Origin: Nanobdellota archaeon
GTDB taxonomy: Archaea; Nanobdellota; Nanobdellia; Woesearchaeales; UBA583
Length of the DNA: 39,682 bases
Assembly: GCA_022565615.1 (NCBI GenBank)
Contig: JAIUMM010000013.1
Location: forward strand, 1 to 39,682
Reading direction: 5' to 3'
The position numbers and the translations under genes are program-made. Each line of letters begins with the position of its first letter. The first letter of the stretch is position 1. Of the stretch, positions 39,497-39,682 are shown piece after piece. The notes beneath the pieces are model-generated. The model was not told the DNA's origin and searched no databases. It saw only the letters and a list, made by a program, of their open reading frames with translations.

Positions 39497-39682
39497 ATGA
39501 ATAAAATATTAAGTATATTTGTAGTATTAATTTTATCTGTTTTTTTAAGTTTTGGAGATACAAATGGTATTTGGACATATCCTGAAGATATTCGTTCAGG
39601 AGTATTTGGGGCTGATGAAGGACTCACAGCATCACAGAGTTACACATTTAATAATGTAGTGTATTTCAATGCTGGTTTAGAA
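39497..39682 (+). CDS. secreted protein, 5' part (3' end off window)
   Basis: 62 visible residues. MNKILSIFVVLILSVFLSFG is a signal peptide; the mature part begins around DTNGIWTYPEDIRSGVFGAD, then SQSYTFNNVVYFNAG. The phrase WxxxEDIRxGxFGADE with a later YTFNN resembles secreted proteins I associate with Woesearchaeota/Pacearchaeota, but no function is known to me. A T-rich gap of 94 nt separates it from dnaJ. The frame continues past the window. Confidence 0.6.
   Translation, partial: MNKILSIFVVLILSVFLSFGDTNGIWTYPEDIRSGVFGADEGLTASQSYTFNNVVYFNAGLE

Overview
This is a strongly AT-rich archaeal chromosome segment, gene-dense, with short intergenic gaps. Archaeal markers are ribosomal proteins L18e, L14e and L40e, aIF5A, Rpo7 and Spt4, archaeal-type GluRS, AlaRS and UMP kinase, SepF paired with FtsZ, archaellins with class III signal peptides, and TTTATAAAT-type TATA boxes centred about 25-30 nt upstream of ATG codons (leaderless mRNAs). 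An AlaRS that ends at the start of its editing domain, recalling the split enzyme of Nanoarchaeum, and secreted proteins of a style I associate with Woesearchaeota/Pacearchaeota suggest a DPANN-type archaeon. That placement is inference.

Layout. 1-6.6 kb: edge-truncated glutamine amidotransferase, pilin-like protein, tRNA-Cys, MscS-like channel, CRY-DASH photolyase, a tiny zinc-ribbon ORF with an internal TGA, a CPA2 antiporter and an APH-like kinase. 6.6-9.3 kb (minus strand): initiator tRNA-Met, L18e, CPA1 antiporter, two paralogous small membrane proteins. 9.3-13.3 kb: short alaS, three hypothetical or poorly known genes, L14e. 13.4-18.5 kb: an ABC-2 exporter with one ATPase and four permease paralogues, one broken by TAG, with a RelBE-type toxin-antitoxin pair inside the run. 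18.6-26.2 kb: GluRS, tRNA-Gln, aIF5A-L40e, SepF, FtsZ, exonuclease III, pyruvate kinase. 26.2-29.4 kb: tandem archaellins and a large anchored surface protein. 29.6-34.7 kb: dUTPase, a lone 5S rRNA, RlmH, UMP kinase with an HD hydrolase, then Rpo7, Spt4 and a PUA-like protein on the minus strand, and a membrane protein. 34.8-39.7 kb: SufB, a decayed toxin-antitoxin pair, a tRNA-Met locus with one intact, one interrupted and one fragmentary copy, RlmE, DnaJ and the start of a secreted protein.

Functional groupings: translation and rRNA/tRNA modification (AlaRS, GluRS, RlmH, RlmE, 5S, aIF5A, ribosomal proteins); cell division (SepF-FtsZ); cell surface and motility (archaellins, surface protein); ion balance (MscS, CPA1, CPA2).

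The most unusual theme is not a gene. Gene ends, mainly of tRNAs, are repeatedly found partially duplicated about 70-125 bp away, usually next to small perfect hairpins with 2-4 nt loops (tRNA-Cys, initiator tRNA-Met, elongator tRNA-Met twice, tRNA-Gln, alaS). One tRNA-Met copy has such hairpin material inside its T-arm. Other leads are a hairpin with a compensatory base change at the predicted 5' end of both archaellin mRNAs, loss of three of four zinc cysteines in both L40e and Spt4, and four 10-bp-phased repeats at the toxin-antitoxin promoter.
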